Assembly: GCA_947454155.1 (NCBI GenBank)
Contig: CANGIT010000007.1
Span: forward strand, 1 to 64,000
DNA length: 64,000 nucleotides
Direction: 5' to 3'
Source: Chitinophagaceae bacterium
GTDB taxonomy: Bacteria; Bacteroidota; Bacteroidia; Chitinophagales; Chitinophagaceae
Positions within the stretch are counted from its first letter, which is position 1, and each line of letters begins with the position of its first letter. The notes under the pieces are model-generated. The model saw nothing but the letters and a program-made list of their open reading frames with translations. It ran no database searches and was not told the DNA's origin. This document shows, piece by piece, positions 17,439 through 26,187 of the stretch. Both the position numbers and the translations under genes were made by a program.

Positions 17439-17446
17439 TACTTTTG
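17439..17446 (+). promoter_or_regulatory. -7 box (TACTTTTG) for rsfS
   Basis: TAnnTTTG match 23 bp upstream of the ATG at 17470, in the birA-rsfS divergent gap. It probably drives the rsfS-ftsH operon. Confidence 0.5.
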
Positions 17447-17469
17447 AATACTTGTGCCAAAAAATATAA

Positions 17470-17928
17470 ATGAACGGCACTTTACCGGAATTTCCGGCGC
17501 ATCACATCACCAAAACGAAACAGCATTTGACCAATTTGAACGCATTGAGTACACGGAAGAAATCCATCACCCGGCTCAACAGAAACAGTAAGATTTTCAA
17601 AACCATCATCCAGGCTATTCAAGAGAAAAAAGGCGAGCATATCGTCAGCCTCGATCTTAGAAAAATCCATGAAGCCGTAGCCGATTTTTTTATCATTTGC
17701 CAGGCTTCCAACCCCAACCAATTGAAAGCCATTTCCGATAATGTAGAACATTTGGTAAAAAAACAATGCGACGAACTCCCTTATAAACACGAAGGCCGTC
17801 AGGGCGAACAATGGATTCTGGTCGATTATGTGAATATCGTTATTCATATCATGCTGCCCGAACCCAGAAAATTCTACCATCTCGAGGAGCTTTGGAGCGA
17901 TGCCGAAGCCATGGAACATCAAGATTAA
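17470..17928 (+). CDS. rsfS: Ribosome silencing factor RsfS
   Basis: 152 residues. RsfS binds ribosomal protein L14 and blocks subunit joining when nutrients are short. The conserved core begins near residue 40: IIQAIQEKKGEHIVSLDLR, VADFFIICQASNPNQLKAI, then GEQWILVDYVNIVIHIMLPE and FYHLEELWSDAE. The N-terminal 38 residues are basic and not conserved; the ATG at 17470 sits correctly behind a -7 box, but a later non-ATG start cannot be excluded. It is followed after 36 bp by ftsH, a frequent neighbour in Bacteroidota. Confidence 0.93.
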   Translation: MNGTLPEFPAHHITKTKQHLTNLNALSTRKKSITRLNRNSKIFKTIIQAIQEKKGEHIVSLDLRKIHEAVADFFIICQASNPNQLKAISDNVEHLVKKQCDELPYKHEGRQGEQWILVDYVNIVIHIMLPEPRKFYHLEELWSDAEAMEHQD

Positions 17929-17964
17929 TCTGTACACTTAAACCAATAAAAAGAAAACTTCATC

Positions 17965-20031
17965 ATGAGTCAACCCAATCATATGCCGCCCTCAGGCAAC
18001 CCGCAATCGGAAGACCCCAACAAGAAAAAAAGCAAATTCAACATCTATTGGATCTATGGCATCGTTCTGTTGGTCATCATTTCTTACAACATGTTCAGAA
18101 ATGTCAGCAGCACCGGTATAGAAACCGATCAGCTGAAGTTTTATGAAATGCTGAAGCAAGGCGATGTCAAGGAAATCAAAACCATCCGCAACAAAAAAAT
18201 GGTGCGCATCTTCCTGCAACCCGACAGCCTTAAAAACAAGCAGTCATTTTATGTGAACAACCTGAAAGTGGATAAAAAGGAATATGAAGTTTCCAAAAAC
18301 ATTCAGGCGCCCAATCCTCAGTTCTATTTCAGTATCATCGACGATAAAACATTCACCAATCAGCTGGGTGAGTTCTACAAACAGAATCCTTCCATTGTTC
18401 CAGTGCCCGACAAGCCCGAAGACGATGCCGAAATTCTAGGCCAGCTGATCAGCACCTTGCTGCCCATCTTGCTGTTGGGTTTTGTTTTCATCATGCTCAT
18501 GCGCAAAGTAGGACCCGGAGGTGGTGGAGCAGGTGGTGGCGGTATTTTTAATATCGGTAAATCAAAAGCCACTTTGTTTGAAAAAGGAACCAGGGTCAAC
18601 ATCAACTTCGCCGATGTGGCCGGTCTTGATGAAGCGAAAGTGGAAGTGATGGAAATCGTGGACTTCCTGAAAAATCCTAAAAAATATACAGCGCTGGGCG
18701 GAAAAATTCCAAAAGGCGCCTTGCTGGTAGGTCCTCCCGGAACCGGTAAAACCTTGCTGGCCAAAGCTGTTGCCGGTGAAGCACAAGTGCCTTTCTTCAG
18801 TTTGAGTGGAAGTGATTTTGTGGAGATGTTTGTGGGTGTTGGCGCCAGCAGGGTACGAGACCTGTTCAAACAAGCCCGCGAAAAAGCACCTTGTATCATT
18901 TTCATTGATGAGATCGATGCCATTGGCCGTGCGAGAGGTAAAAATGTGATGATGAGCAATGATGAAAGAGAAAATACCCTCAATCAGTTGCTGGTAGAAA
19001 TGGATGGATTCGGTACCGACCTGGGTATCATCATCCTGGCCGCCACCAACCGTCCGGATGTATTGGACAGCGCTTTGCTCCGTCCGGGCCGATTCGACCG
19101 TCAGATCAGCATCGACCGACCCGACCTTACCGGCCGTGAAGCCATTTTCAAAGTTCACCTGAAGCCCATCAAGACCTCACAAAAACTGGACATCCATAAA
19201 TTGGCCGAACAAACACCGGGTTTTGCCGGTGCAGATATCGCCAATGTTTGTAACGAAGCTGCTTTGATTGCAGCCCGTAAAAACAAAGAAGCGGTGGACA
19301 TGAGTGATTTTCAGGATGCCATCGACAGGGTCATCGGCGGATTGGAGAAGAAGAACAAAATCATCTCTCCTGAAGAAAAGGAAATCATCGCCTATCACGA
19401 AGCCGGTCACGCCATCTGTGGCTGGTTCCTCGAACACGCCTATCCTTTGCTGAAAGTGACTATCGTACCCAGAGGTACTGCAGCTTTGGGCTATGCGCAA
19501 TACACGCCTAAAGAGCAATATCTCTATAACACCGATCAGCTGATTGATCAAATATGTATGACCCTTGGTGGGCGTGCCAGTGAAGATATCTTCTTCGGAA
19601 AAATCAGTACCGGTGCCAGCAACGACCTTCAACAAATTACCAAAATCGCTTACAGCATGGTTACCGTATATGGTATGAACGAGCAGGTAGGTAATGTAAG
19701 TTTCTACGATCCTGCTCAGGAAAATTATTTTACCAAACCTTATAGTGAAGAAACCGGTAAAATGATTGACCATGAAGTAAGAAAGCTGATTGATGAAGCC
19801 TATCAGCGGACTAAAAAGCTGCTGACAGAAAAGAAAGAGGAAGTAGAAAAACTGGCTAAGGAATTACTGGTAAAAGAAGTGCTGTTCAAAAGCGACCTTG
19901 AAGCCCTGATTGGCAAAAGGCCTTATGAAGAAAAGAAATTGCTGGATGTACCTGCAACTGAAACAGAAGTTGAGCCCAATGCTCCACAAACAAAGGCAGC
20001 AGACGAAAATCCAAGCGCCACTACAGAATAA
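17965..20031 (+). CDS. ftsH: ATP-dependent zinc metalloprotease FtsH
   Basis: 688 residues. Membrane-anchored AAA+ protease that degrades misassembled membrane proteins and regulatory substrates. Two membrane spans (about 26-45 and 158-177) flank a periplasmic domain. The AAA+ domain has Walker A GPPGTGKT (about 256), Walker B IIFIDEID, and the second-region-of-homology RPGRFDRQI; the zinc site HEAGH is near 478. A Gly-rich linker ([11 protein letters not shown]) follows the second span, and the C-terminus has an acidic Pro/Thr tail. The stop is 2 bp from the start of the LUD gene, indicating one transcript. Confidence 0.98.
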   Translation: MSQPNHMPPSGNPQSEDPNKKKSKFNIYWIYGIVLLVIISYNMFRNVSSTGIETDQLKFYEMLKQGDVKEIKTIRNKKMVRIFLQPDSLKNKQSFYVNNLKVDKKEYEVSKNIQAPNPQFYFSIIDDKTFTNQLGEFYKQNPSIVPVPDKPEDDAEILGQLISTLLPILLLGFVFIMLMRKVGPGGGGAGGGGIFNIGKSKATLFEKGTRVNINFADVAGLDEAKVEVMEIVDFLKNPKKYTALGGKIPKGALLVGPPGTGKTLLAKAVAGEAQVPFFSLSGSDFVEMFVGVGASRVRDLFKQAREKAPCIIFIDEIDAIGRARGKNVMMSNDERENTLNQLLVEMDGFGTDLGIIILAATNRPDVLDSALLRPGRFDRQISIDRPDLTGREAIFKVHLKPIKTSQKLDIHKLAEQTPGFAGADIANVCNEAALIAARKNKEAVDMSDFQDAIDRVIGGLEKKNKIISPEEKEIIAYHEAGHAICGWFLEHAYPLLKVTIVPRGTAALGYAQYTPKEQYLYNTDQLIDQICMTLGGRASEDIFFGKISTGASNDLQQITKIAYSMVTVYGMNEQVGNVSFYDPAQENYFTKPYSEETGKMIDHEVRKLIDEAYQRTKKLLTEKKEEVEKLAKELLVKEVLFKSDLEALIGKRPYEEKKLLDVPATETEVEPNAPQTKAADENPSATTE

Positions 20032-20033
20032 TC

Positions 20034-20663
20034 ATGCCCAGTACAGCTGCCAAAGAAAACATACTCAAACGCATCCGTCAGGGATTGAGCCATCCTGTAC
20101 CCCTTCCTTTTTCACAGAGTGAAGGTTCGCAGTCGGTATTCAAAACACCCACTGATGACGACACGGTTTTGTTTGCAGAGGCGTTTTCAAAATTGCAGGG
20201 AAAATTCATCTACTGCATCAACGAAGAAGAACTGGCAGCACAGCTCGCACAGCTTTTTCAATCTCGTCAATGGTCGCAGGTGTATTGCAAAGAAGATAAA
20301 ATAATTCCATTTTTAGAAAGCACCGGATTGAAACCCTTTGGCGATCTGGCTTCTTGCGAGGCTGCCATCACAGGTTGCGAATACCTGGTGGCCCGCACAG
20401 GCAGCATTGTGATGAGTAGCGCTCAACAAAGCGGCAGAACCGCCAGCGTTTATGCTCCCATTCATATTTGCATCGCCTATCAAAGTCAATTGTTTTACGA
20501 CCTCAAAGATGTCCTCGGTTTTTTAAAATCAAAATATAAAAAAAATCTCCCTTCACTTATCACTTTCGCTACCGGGCCAAGTCGTACTGCCGATATCGAA
20601 AAAACACTGGTCACCGGCGTGCATGGCCCTAAAGAAGTGTACTGCTTTTTTGTTGAAGGCTGA
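20034..20663 (+). CDS. LUD/LutC-like domain protein
   Basis: 209 residues. Matches the LUD (LutC/YkgG) fold: AAKENILKRIRQGLSH at the start, and ITGCEYLVARTGSIVMSSAQ at about 113-132, then FATGPSRTADIEKTLVTGVHGP near the end, the SRTADIE motif being diagnostic. LutC proteins take part in lactate utilisation with LutA and LutB, but neither partner is here. In Bacteroidota this gene often follows ftsH, so its role may be different; no specific function is assigned. It begins 2 bp after ftsH. Confidence 0.88.
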   Translation: MPSTAAKENILKRIRQGLSHPVPLPFSQSEGSQSVFKTPTDDDTVLFAEAFSKLQGKFIYCINEEELAAQLAQLFQSRQWSQVYCKEDKIIPFLESTGLKPFGDLASCEAAITGCEYLVARTGSIVMSSAQQSGRTASVYAPIHICIAYQSQLFYDLKDVLGFLKSKYKKNLPSLITFATGPSRTADIEKTLVTGVHGPKEVYCFFVEG

Positions 20664-20676
20664 TTATCTTATTGCG

Positions 20677-21114
20677 ATGATGACAGCAAAATCCACCACT
20701 TTACAACTTTTTGTTTATGGATCGCTACGCAGCGGATTCAGAAATCCTGCTTATCAATACTTGTCGAATTATTTTACACTGATTGGCGAAGCCGTGGTGC
20801 AAGGGAAATTTTATGATAAAGGAGATTATCCAGTAGCCATCCCCGATAACGGTGATCATTACATCACAGGCGAATTGTATGCTGCCAAAGATGAAGAAGG
20901 ATTCGATTGGGCCATCGCCCAACTTGATGACTATGAAGGACTCAATGTGGAGCCCGATGAAAAACCCTGGTATACCAGAGAACTGGTTACTGTTTATAAA
21001 GACGGAAAACCCTCTTCCTCCTGGATTTACTGGTACAATGATTCTGTAGAAGGCATGCCCGAAATTGAAGTGGGTGATATCATGAAATACATTTTGCAAC
21101 AAAACAAACCCTGA
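20677..21114 (+). CDS. Gamma-glutamylcyclotransferase-like (AIG2/GGCT) family protein
   Basis: 145 residues from the ATG at 20677; a start at 20623 would overlap the LUD gene. The GGCT fold signature is clear: LFVYGSLRSGFRN (about residues 10-22) for substrate binding, QGKFYDKGDYPVAI, then the catalytic-glutamate region AIAQLDDYEGLN. Members cleave gamma-glutamyl amines or glutathione-derived dipeptides, or have unknown substrates. Lies 14 bp after the LUD gene and 9 bp before lpxH. Confidence 0.85.
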   Translation: MMTAKSTTLQLFVYGSLRSGFRNPAYQYLSNYFTLIGEAVVQGKFYDKGDYPVAIPDNGDHYITGELYAAKDEEGFDWAIAQLDDYEGLNVEPDEKPWYTRELVTVYKDGKPSSSWIYWYNDSVEGMPEIEVGDIMKYILQQNKP

Positions 21115-21123
21115 TCGCATCCC

Positions 21124-21867
21124 TTGTCAACAGCCAAAAAAATATACTTTCTTTCCGATTTTCACCTAGGCGCGCCCAACAATGAAATCAGTCTCGAAAG
21201 AGAAAAAAAAATCATCCGCTTTCTTGATGAAATTCAAAAAGATGCGGAGAAAATTTTCATTCTAGGCGACCTGTTTGATTTCTGGTTTGAATACAAGACC
21301 GTTGTACCCAAAGGATATGTGCGCATATTGGGCAAGCTGGCTTCCATCGCCGACGCTGGCATTTCCATCGATTTTTTTGTAGGCAACCACGACATGTGGA
21401 TGAAGGATTATTTCCAAAAAGAACTGAACATCCCTGTATTTTTCGAACCGCAGGAATATGAAATCAACGGAAAACGATTTCTGATTGGGCATGGAGACGG
21501 ACTTGGACCCGGCGACCATGGCTACAAGTTCATCAAAAAAGTTTTTCGCCATAAAATCTCTCAGTTTTTATTTGGCATCCTGCCTCCCGTCATCGGCATT
21601 GGACTGGCCAATTATTTCAGTCGAAAAAGCAGGGCAAAAACTGGAAATTCCGACGAGAAATTTGAAGGCGAAGAAAAAGAATGGCTCGTTCAGTTTTGCA
21701 AAGCAGAATTGAAAACAAAAGCGATCGATTATTTTGTTTTCGGCCACCGACATCTACCCCTGGATATTCACCTGAATGAAAAAAGCCGTTACATCAACAC
21801 CGGCGACTGGATCAAATATGATAGCTATGCAGTTTGGGATGGAGAAGAGATGAGGTTGATTGGGTGA
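21124..21867 (+). CDS. lpxH: UDP-2,3-diacylglucosamine diphosphatase (LpxH family)
   Basis: 247 residues, starting at TTG 21124; no in-frame ATG lies near the conserved start. Calcineurin-like metallophosphatase that cleaves UDP-2,3-diacylglucosamine to lipid X in lipid A synthesis. All metal motifs are present: SDFHLG, GDLFDFWFEY, VGNHDMW, GHGDGLGPGDHGYK and FGHRHLP, the pattern of LpxH and not of LpxI. The last codons and TGA stop (RLIG-stop) overlap the first units of the octamer array at 21858-21905. Last gene of the rsfS-ftsH run. Confidence 0.92.
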   Translation: MSTAKKIYFLSDFHLGAPNNEISLEREKKIIRFLDEIQKDAEKIFILGDLFDFWFEYKTVVPKGYVRILGKLASIADAGISIDFFVGNHDMWMKDYFQKELNIPVFFEPQEYEINGKRFLIGHGDGLGPGDHGYKFIKKVFRHKISQFLFGILPPVIGIGLANYFSRKSRAKTGNSDEKFEGEEKEWLVQFCKAELKTKAIDYFVFGHRHLPLDIHLNEKSRYINTGDWIKYDSYAVWDGEEMRLIG

Positions 21868-21905
21868 TTTGGTGATTTGATGATTTGGTGGTTTGATGAT
21901 TTGAA
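21858..21905 (+). repeat. Octamer tandem array GATTTGRT, six units
   Basis: Six 8-bp units: GATTGGGT, GATTTGGT, GATTTGAT, GATTTGGT, GGTTTGAT, GATTTGAA. The lpxH stop codon spans units 1 and 2. The same octamer forms the array at 52323-52378, also at a gene end. Confidence 0.9.
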
Positions 21906-21951
21906 GATGTTTGATGAACGGCTGGTATCCATACAACTACAATTTTTTACC

Positions 21952-22815
21952 ATGACAAGCGCGCGCTTCATTTGCCTATCTTTTTACACTTTACTCTTTA
22001 CACTTTCCTTTCACTTGTCTGTGGCACAGTATGCGCATCCTGATTCCCTCTCACTTTCCTTAGTTAAAATAATTGCCGGAAATTTTCAAATGATGACATC
22101 CGACAAGCTCAATAATTTTTATGCACTTACCAACACGGGTTCATTGATCAAATTCAATGAGAATGGTGATTCCGTAGCCGCTTACAATGATGTGAAAAAA
22201 TTCGGCTATCCTTCTTCCATCGATGTATCAAACCCGTTAAGGCCTTTACTTTTTTATAAGAACTTCGGTACAGTGATTACACTCGACCAGTTGCTCACCC
22301 AGCGCAATGTGATGCAGTTGCGCAAAAAAGGAATCATCAGCACCGCAGCCATTTGCAATTCTTATGACAACAACATCTGGATTTTCGACGACCGCAATTA
22401 CAAGATCATCAAGATGGATGAGAATTTGAATACCGTTACCGAAACCACCGACCTAAGAACTATGCTGGAAGAAGCGCCTGAACCCTTGCTCATGTGCGAA
22501 GTCGCCAACCAGCTGGTTCTTTACGACAGCACCAAAGGTGTTTTTCTTTTCGATCTGATGGGTGGCTATAAAAAAAACATCCCATGGCTCAAGTGGAAAA
22601 CTACAGGATGCACTAACGGTGATTTGTGGGGTATTCATAACGGTCAACTTGTCGCTGCCTACCTCAACAAACAAAGACTACCCCTTTACGAAATGAAAAC
22701 CTATGCCATTCCCTCATTCGTGGCCAATGCCCGATCGATAAGCATTAGCAACGGAAAACTGATACTGGCCGACAAAAATGGCATCAGCATTTATAAAACA
22801 GGCATCATACAATAA
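21952..22815 (+). CDS. Secreted beta-propeller-like protein, unknown function
   Basis: 287 residues from the ATG at 21952 (MTSARFICLS); the frame is open upstream to 21877 but that part is repeat-derived. Signal peptide with a hydrophobic core rich in Phe, Thr and Leu, ending near SVAQ. The mature protein has recurring propeller-like strands: NNFYALTNTGSLIKFNENGD, NIWIFDDRNYKIIKMDENL, LVLYDSTKGVFLFDL, ISISNGKLILADKNGISIY. No catalytic motif was seen. It precedes the MscS channel by 21 bp, so the two may be co-transcribed. Envelope location is inferred. Confidence 0.7.
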   Translation: MTSARFICLSFYTLLFTLSFHLSVAQYAHPDSLSLSLVKIIAGNFQMMTSDKLNNFYALTNTGSLIKFNENGDSVAAYNDVKKFGYPSSIDVSNPLRPLLFYKNFGTVITLDQLLTQRNVMQLRKKGIISTAAICNSYDNNIWIFDDRNYKIIKMDENLNTVTETTDLRTMLEEAPEPLLMCEVANQLVLYDSTKGVFLFDLMGGYKKNIPWLKWKTTGCTNGDLWGIHNGQLVAAYLNKQRLPLYEMKTYAIPSFVANARSISISNGKLILADKNGISIYKTGIIQ

Positions 22816-22836
22816 GATTTAAGCTATTTTTATCGC

Positions 22837-23964
22837 ATGGAATTGCTCAACAGGATTATTCTTAACAATACGGTTGCCGAATTATTGCTGGCGCTGCTGA
22901 TCATTGCATCGGTTGCCCTCACGCGCAAATGGATTTCAAGGCATGTGGCGGCCTTGCTCTATCATTTCATCCAACGCAAATGGAAGTCGGTAGAGAAAAA
23001 TGTGTTTATCGGTCTCATCATCAAGCCGCTGGGTTCCTTTCTCACTTTGCTGATTGCCCTCGTGTCCATCGCCAATCTCAACTTTCCTGAGGCATGGAAA
23101 ATCAAGATTTACAAATTCAGTTTGGATGGCTTGCTGCATGTTGCCGGAAAAAGTTTGGCCATCATTTACCTGATATGGGTTTGTACCAGCTTCATCGACT
23201 TCATTGCGCTTGTACTGGAAGCCAATGCGCAATCTACAAAAGACAAACGCGACGATCAGCTGATTGTTTTCTTCCGCGATTTTGTAAAAGCCATCATCAT
23301 TGTCATCGGTCTGCTGATGATATTGAAAATTGGATTTGGCGTCGACATCGGCGCACTCCTTACCGGCTTGAGCATTGTGGGCGCCGCTCTGGCTTTGGCC
23401 GCCAAAGAAAGCATCGAAAACCTGATTGCCTCCTTCATCATCTTTTTCGACAAACCTTTTTTTACCGGCGACCATGTAAAAGTGAATACTTACAGCGGAA
23501 AAGTGGAGCATATCGGTCTGCGCAGCACCCGAATCAGAACGCCCGATCAAACACTGGTAAGTGTGCCAAACAAACAAATGGTGGATTCAGTAGTAGATAA
23601 TCTATCCATGCGCACCGCGCGAAGAGCTGAAATAAAAATTGAACTGGAGAAAAACAATGACACCCAAAAAATCGAAGTACTGATGGCCGAACTTAAAGCC
23701 TGTCTGGCTTCACATTATCCTTCCATCACTTCACACACTGTATTTCTTACCGATTTCACCAAAAACAGCGCCATCATCACCATCGAATATTTTACCCAGC
23801 CTTTCAGCATGGATACTTTCCATTCGCTGAAGCAAGAGGTGAATTTCAACATCAAAAAACTTACGGAGGAAAAAGATATCAAGATGGCCAACGCCGGTAA
23901 TGATATAAATATCTACAATGTAGATACGAACAACAACACTTCCATCAATTCGCAGATTGTTTAA
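22837..23964 (+). CDS. MscS-family mechanosensitive ion channel
   Basis: 375 residues. Four hydrophobic segments in the first 195 residues, the last being the pore helix TGLSIVGAALALAAKESIEN with the Gly/Ala pattern of MscS TM3, then the beta domain (DKPFFTGDHVKV, IRTPDQTLVSVPNKQMVDSVV) and a cytoplasmic alpha-beta domain. MscS channels open under membrane tension to release osmolytes. The Asn/Thr-rich C-terminus (NNNTSINSQIV) overlaps the 3' end of the convergent thioredoxin-like gene by 20 bp. Confidence 0.94.
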   Translation: MELLNRIILNNTVAELLLALLIIASVALTRKWISRHVAALLYHFIQRKWKSVEKNVFIGLIIKPLGSFLTLLIALVSIANLNFPEAWKIKIYKFSLDGLLHVAGKSLAIIYLIWVCTSFIDFIALVLEANAQSTKDKRDDQLIVFFRDFVKAIIIVIGLLMILKIGFGVDIGALLTGLSIVGAALALAAKESIENLIASFIIFFDKPFFTGDHVKVNTYSGKVEHIGLRSTRIRTPDQTLVSVPNKQMVDSVVDNLSMRTARRAEIKIELEKNNDTQKIEVLMAELKACLASHYPSITSHTVFLTDFTKNSAIITIEYFTQPFSMDTFHSLKQEVNFNIKKLTEEKDIKMANAGNDINIYNVDTNNNTSINSQIV

Positions 23965-24478
23965 CGATGGCAGCGAGCTCTGTCTCCCACTTGCCGGTAG
24001 TGCCATATTCCACTACCCTTCCTATTTCTTTTCCATTGCTGAACACAATGATGGTAGGCACATTGGTGATATGCAACGCTTCAGAAAGACCGCCCAGTGT
24101 TTTCTTTTCTCTGTCGACACCAAAAAAGGTAACAGCCGAATCCGGAATGCCGCTCAATTCCTGCAACCTGAAAAATTTAGGGAGAATGAATTGCGTATCA
24201 TCACACCAGGTTCCTCCGAAAAGAATAAAACTCATTTTGTCCGAATGATCGGCCAAAGTTCTCACTACCGTTTCCGGTGCTGTATAACTATCATGACTAC
24301 CCGAAAACCATTTGAATGCCGACTCATTCATGAGGATGTATTTTGTAATCATCCCTTTCAAAACGGTCACTGATGTGTCTTTGGGATCGGCAGAGCGGGT
24401 GTAAGGCGTTTGGGCCATCGACATCTGCATCAGCAACAAGCCCAACATCAATTGCAGCAGCATCTTTTTTTGCATCAT
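23945..24478 (-). CDS. Secreted thioredoxin-like protein with a single active-site Cys
   Basis: 177 residues with a signal peptide rich in Met and Leu ending MSMAQ. The fold is thioredoxin-like: FILFGGTWCDDTQFILPKFF at about 84-103, VTFFGVDREKKTLGG, and the cis-Pro loop ITNVPTIIVFSNGKEIGR. The second Cys of CxxC is replaced by Thr (CDDT), so disulphide exchange would need another thiol; related families with CxDS-type sites exist. The start overlaps the merR stop (ATGATG arrangement), so it is translationally coupled to that regulator. Confidence 0.82.
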   Translation of the reverse strand: MMQKKMLLQLMLGLLLMQMSMAQTPYTRSADPKDTSVTVLKGMITKYILMNESAFKWFSGSHDSYTAPETVVRTLADHSDKMSFILFGGTWCDDTQFILPKFFRLQELSGIPDSAVTFFGVDREKKTLGGLSEALHITNVPTIIVFSNGKEIGRVVEYGTTGKWETELAAIVKQSAN

Positions 24479-25035
24479 AATCCTGCTTTTAATTCGTTGA
24501 GAAAACCTTTGAGGTCTTTCATCGATTCGATGAGTTCGTATTTCTTTTCGGCCAGTTTGCTTTTTTTCAAAAAAGCTTTGGCGCCTTCTATGGTATATTT
24601 TCTTTCGCGCAAGAGATGATAAATCAACCTGAAACTTTTTACATCTTCTGGGCGGAAATAGCGGTCGCCCTTGCCATTTTTCTTTGGCTTGATCATGTCG
24701 AATTCGCTCTCCCAGAAACGCAGCAAAGAATGATTCACCTTAAACATTTCGGTAACGGCACCGATGGAATAATATCTTTTGGAAAACAGTTCCTCATCAT
24801 CCGGAATCTCAATCAATTCAACACTGGCCGCCATATCACTGAGCTTCATGCGACCACGGGTCGATTTTTTGGCAACGGTTTTCACGGCGGTAACCGTTGA
24901 AGGTTGAGGCGTTACATCCACTTCAATTGGTTCTTGCGGAGCAGGTTTGGCAGGAACAACCGGTTTTACTTCCTTTTTGGGTGGTTGTGGATCTTCCGGA
25001 AAATCGAAGTTGAATGAGGATTGTAACAAGGCCAT
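24475..25035 (-). CDS. MerR-family transcriptional regulator
   Basis: 186 residues. The first 65 residues are Pro/Lys/Val-rich and probably disordered. The MerR helix-turn-helix lies at about 84-135: KRYYSIGAVTEMFKVNHSLL, RFWESEFDMIKP, GDRYFRPEDVKSFRLIYHLL, followed by KKYELIESMKDLKGFLNELK. This mid-protein MerR domain with a disordered N-terminus is a common Bacteroidota type; its regulon is unknown. No metal-binding Cys were seen at the C-terminus. It overlaps the next gene by four bases. Confidence 0.9.
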   Translation of the reverse strand: MALLQSSFNFDFPEDPQPPKKEVKPVVPAKPAPQEPIEVDVTPQPSTVTAVKTVAKKSTRGRMKLSDMAASVELIEIPDDEELFSKRYYSIGAVTEMFKVNHSLLRFWESEFDMIKPKKNGKGDRYFRPEDVKSFRLIYHLLRERKYTIEGAKAFLKKSKLAEKKYELIESMKDLKGFLNELKAGL

Positions 25036-25072
25036 GATATGCTGTTTTTATAATCAGGTGAATACAATAAAA

Positions 25073-26047
25073 TTAGTCGAAACTTTTGGCACTGCCTTTG
25101 GCGGCCAGTTTAAGCAATCGGTCGTATTGAGCTGCATTTAAATCGTTGTAGAAGAAATATACCGGATCCACTTCCCTGCTATTCACATGCACCTCATAAT
25201 GACAATGCGGTCCTGTACTTTTTCCGGTGCTTCCCACCCAGCCAATGACCTCGCCTCTTTTTACCGATTGGCCATTTCTCACTTTTACCCGCACCATATG
25301 ACCATAAAGTGTTTCATAGCCATACCCATGGTTGATGACCACATGATTGCCATAACCATTGCCGGTGGCTCCGGCCAGCTTTACCACGCCATTGCCAGTA
25401 GCATAAATAGGTGTTCCCTGATGGGCTGTAAAATCAAGTCCTTTGTGAAATTTGGGGGTACCATATACGGGATCGATGCGCATGCCATACCCACTGGCGA
25501 TACGGTCGAGCTGCTTGTTGCTGACAGGCTGAATGGCCGGAATGCTGGCGAGCTTAAGATCCTGACGCTTGATCAGCTGTGAGATATTGGAATAACTTTT
25601 TTCCTGAAAAGCGATTCTCGCGCTGATGTTGTTCAATTGCTGGGCAATTTCTTTTCCCAGTTCGAAGCCATCCATTTCTTTGATTTTTTCAATCTGCTTT
25701 TGTTGCTCAATGAGCTTGGCACGGGCACTGTCGGGTATGGGATTAGCCTCAAATATGGAACGATACACTTCATTGTCGCGTTCTTCGAGCGAAGCCATCT
25801 GTTGTTGCAAATCTTTCACCTTGTCGTTGATTTGCCCATAATTATCCTGCAGTAATTCGTACTTGCGTTTGTATTCGATGGCCGTAGGCTGAGGGAAAAA
25901 CCGGATATAAACATAAATCACAGCCGCAGAAGCTACAATAAGTCCGGAAAGAAAACCAAAAAAACGAAGCAGTTTCACACGAAGAGGTGTTACGAGCTTT
26001 TCGTAACGCAGGGTATGTGTGTTATAAAAATACTTGATTTTTTTCAT
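25073..26047 (-). CDS. M23 family metallopeptidase, membrane-anchored
   Basis: 324 residues from the ATG at 26047 (MKKIKYFYNTHTLRYEK); an upstream ATG at 26065 adds six unconserved residues. One membrane anchor at about residues 31-52, then a coiled coil (about 65-150), then a LytM domain with HKGLDFT (near 202), YGHM, and GPHCHYEVH (near 281), all zinc ligands present. This matches the family of coiled-coil M23 endopeptidases acting on the cell wall in the periplasm. It is divergent from alaS and has a -7 box at 26134-26141. Confidence 0.94.
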   Translation of the reverse strand: MKKIKYFYNTHTLRYEKLVTPLRVKLLRFFGFLSGLIVASAAVIYVYIRFFPQPTAIEYKRKYELLQDNYGQINDKVKDLQQQMASLEERDNEVYRSIFEANPIPDSARAKLIEQQKQIEKIKEMDGFELGKEIAQQLNNISARIAFQEKSYSNISQLIKRQDLKLASIPAIQPVSNKQLDRIASGYGMRIDPVYGTPKFHKGLDFTAHQGTPIYATGNGVVKLAGATGNGYGNHVVINHGYGYETLYGHMVRVKVRNGQSVKRGEVIGWVGSTGKSTGPHCHYEVHVNSREVDPVYFFYNDLNAAQYDRLLKLAAKGSAKSFD

Positions 26048-26133
26048 CGCATTCCGTCTGCACATCCCACTTAAAACTCATCTGTAATCATTAAATTGCA
26101 GACCATTTGGCAGGGGTATTTTTTGCAGATGCA

Positions 26134-26141
26134 CAAATATA
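26134..26141 (-). promoter_or_regulatory. -7 box (TATATTTG) for the M23 gene
   Basis: TAnnTTTG on the minus strand, 86 bp before the M23 start codon, in the divergent gap with alaS. Confidence 0.4.
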
Positions 26142-26187
26142 ACCCCAATCATTCACAATTATCATAGCAAGAAAACCGAATAACAAC

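Noticed and set aside
20034..20663. Lactate utilisation operon around the LutC-like gene
   Set aside because: No lutA or lutB homologue nearby; the gene lies in an ftsH-linked run.
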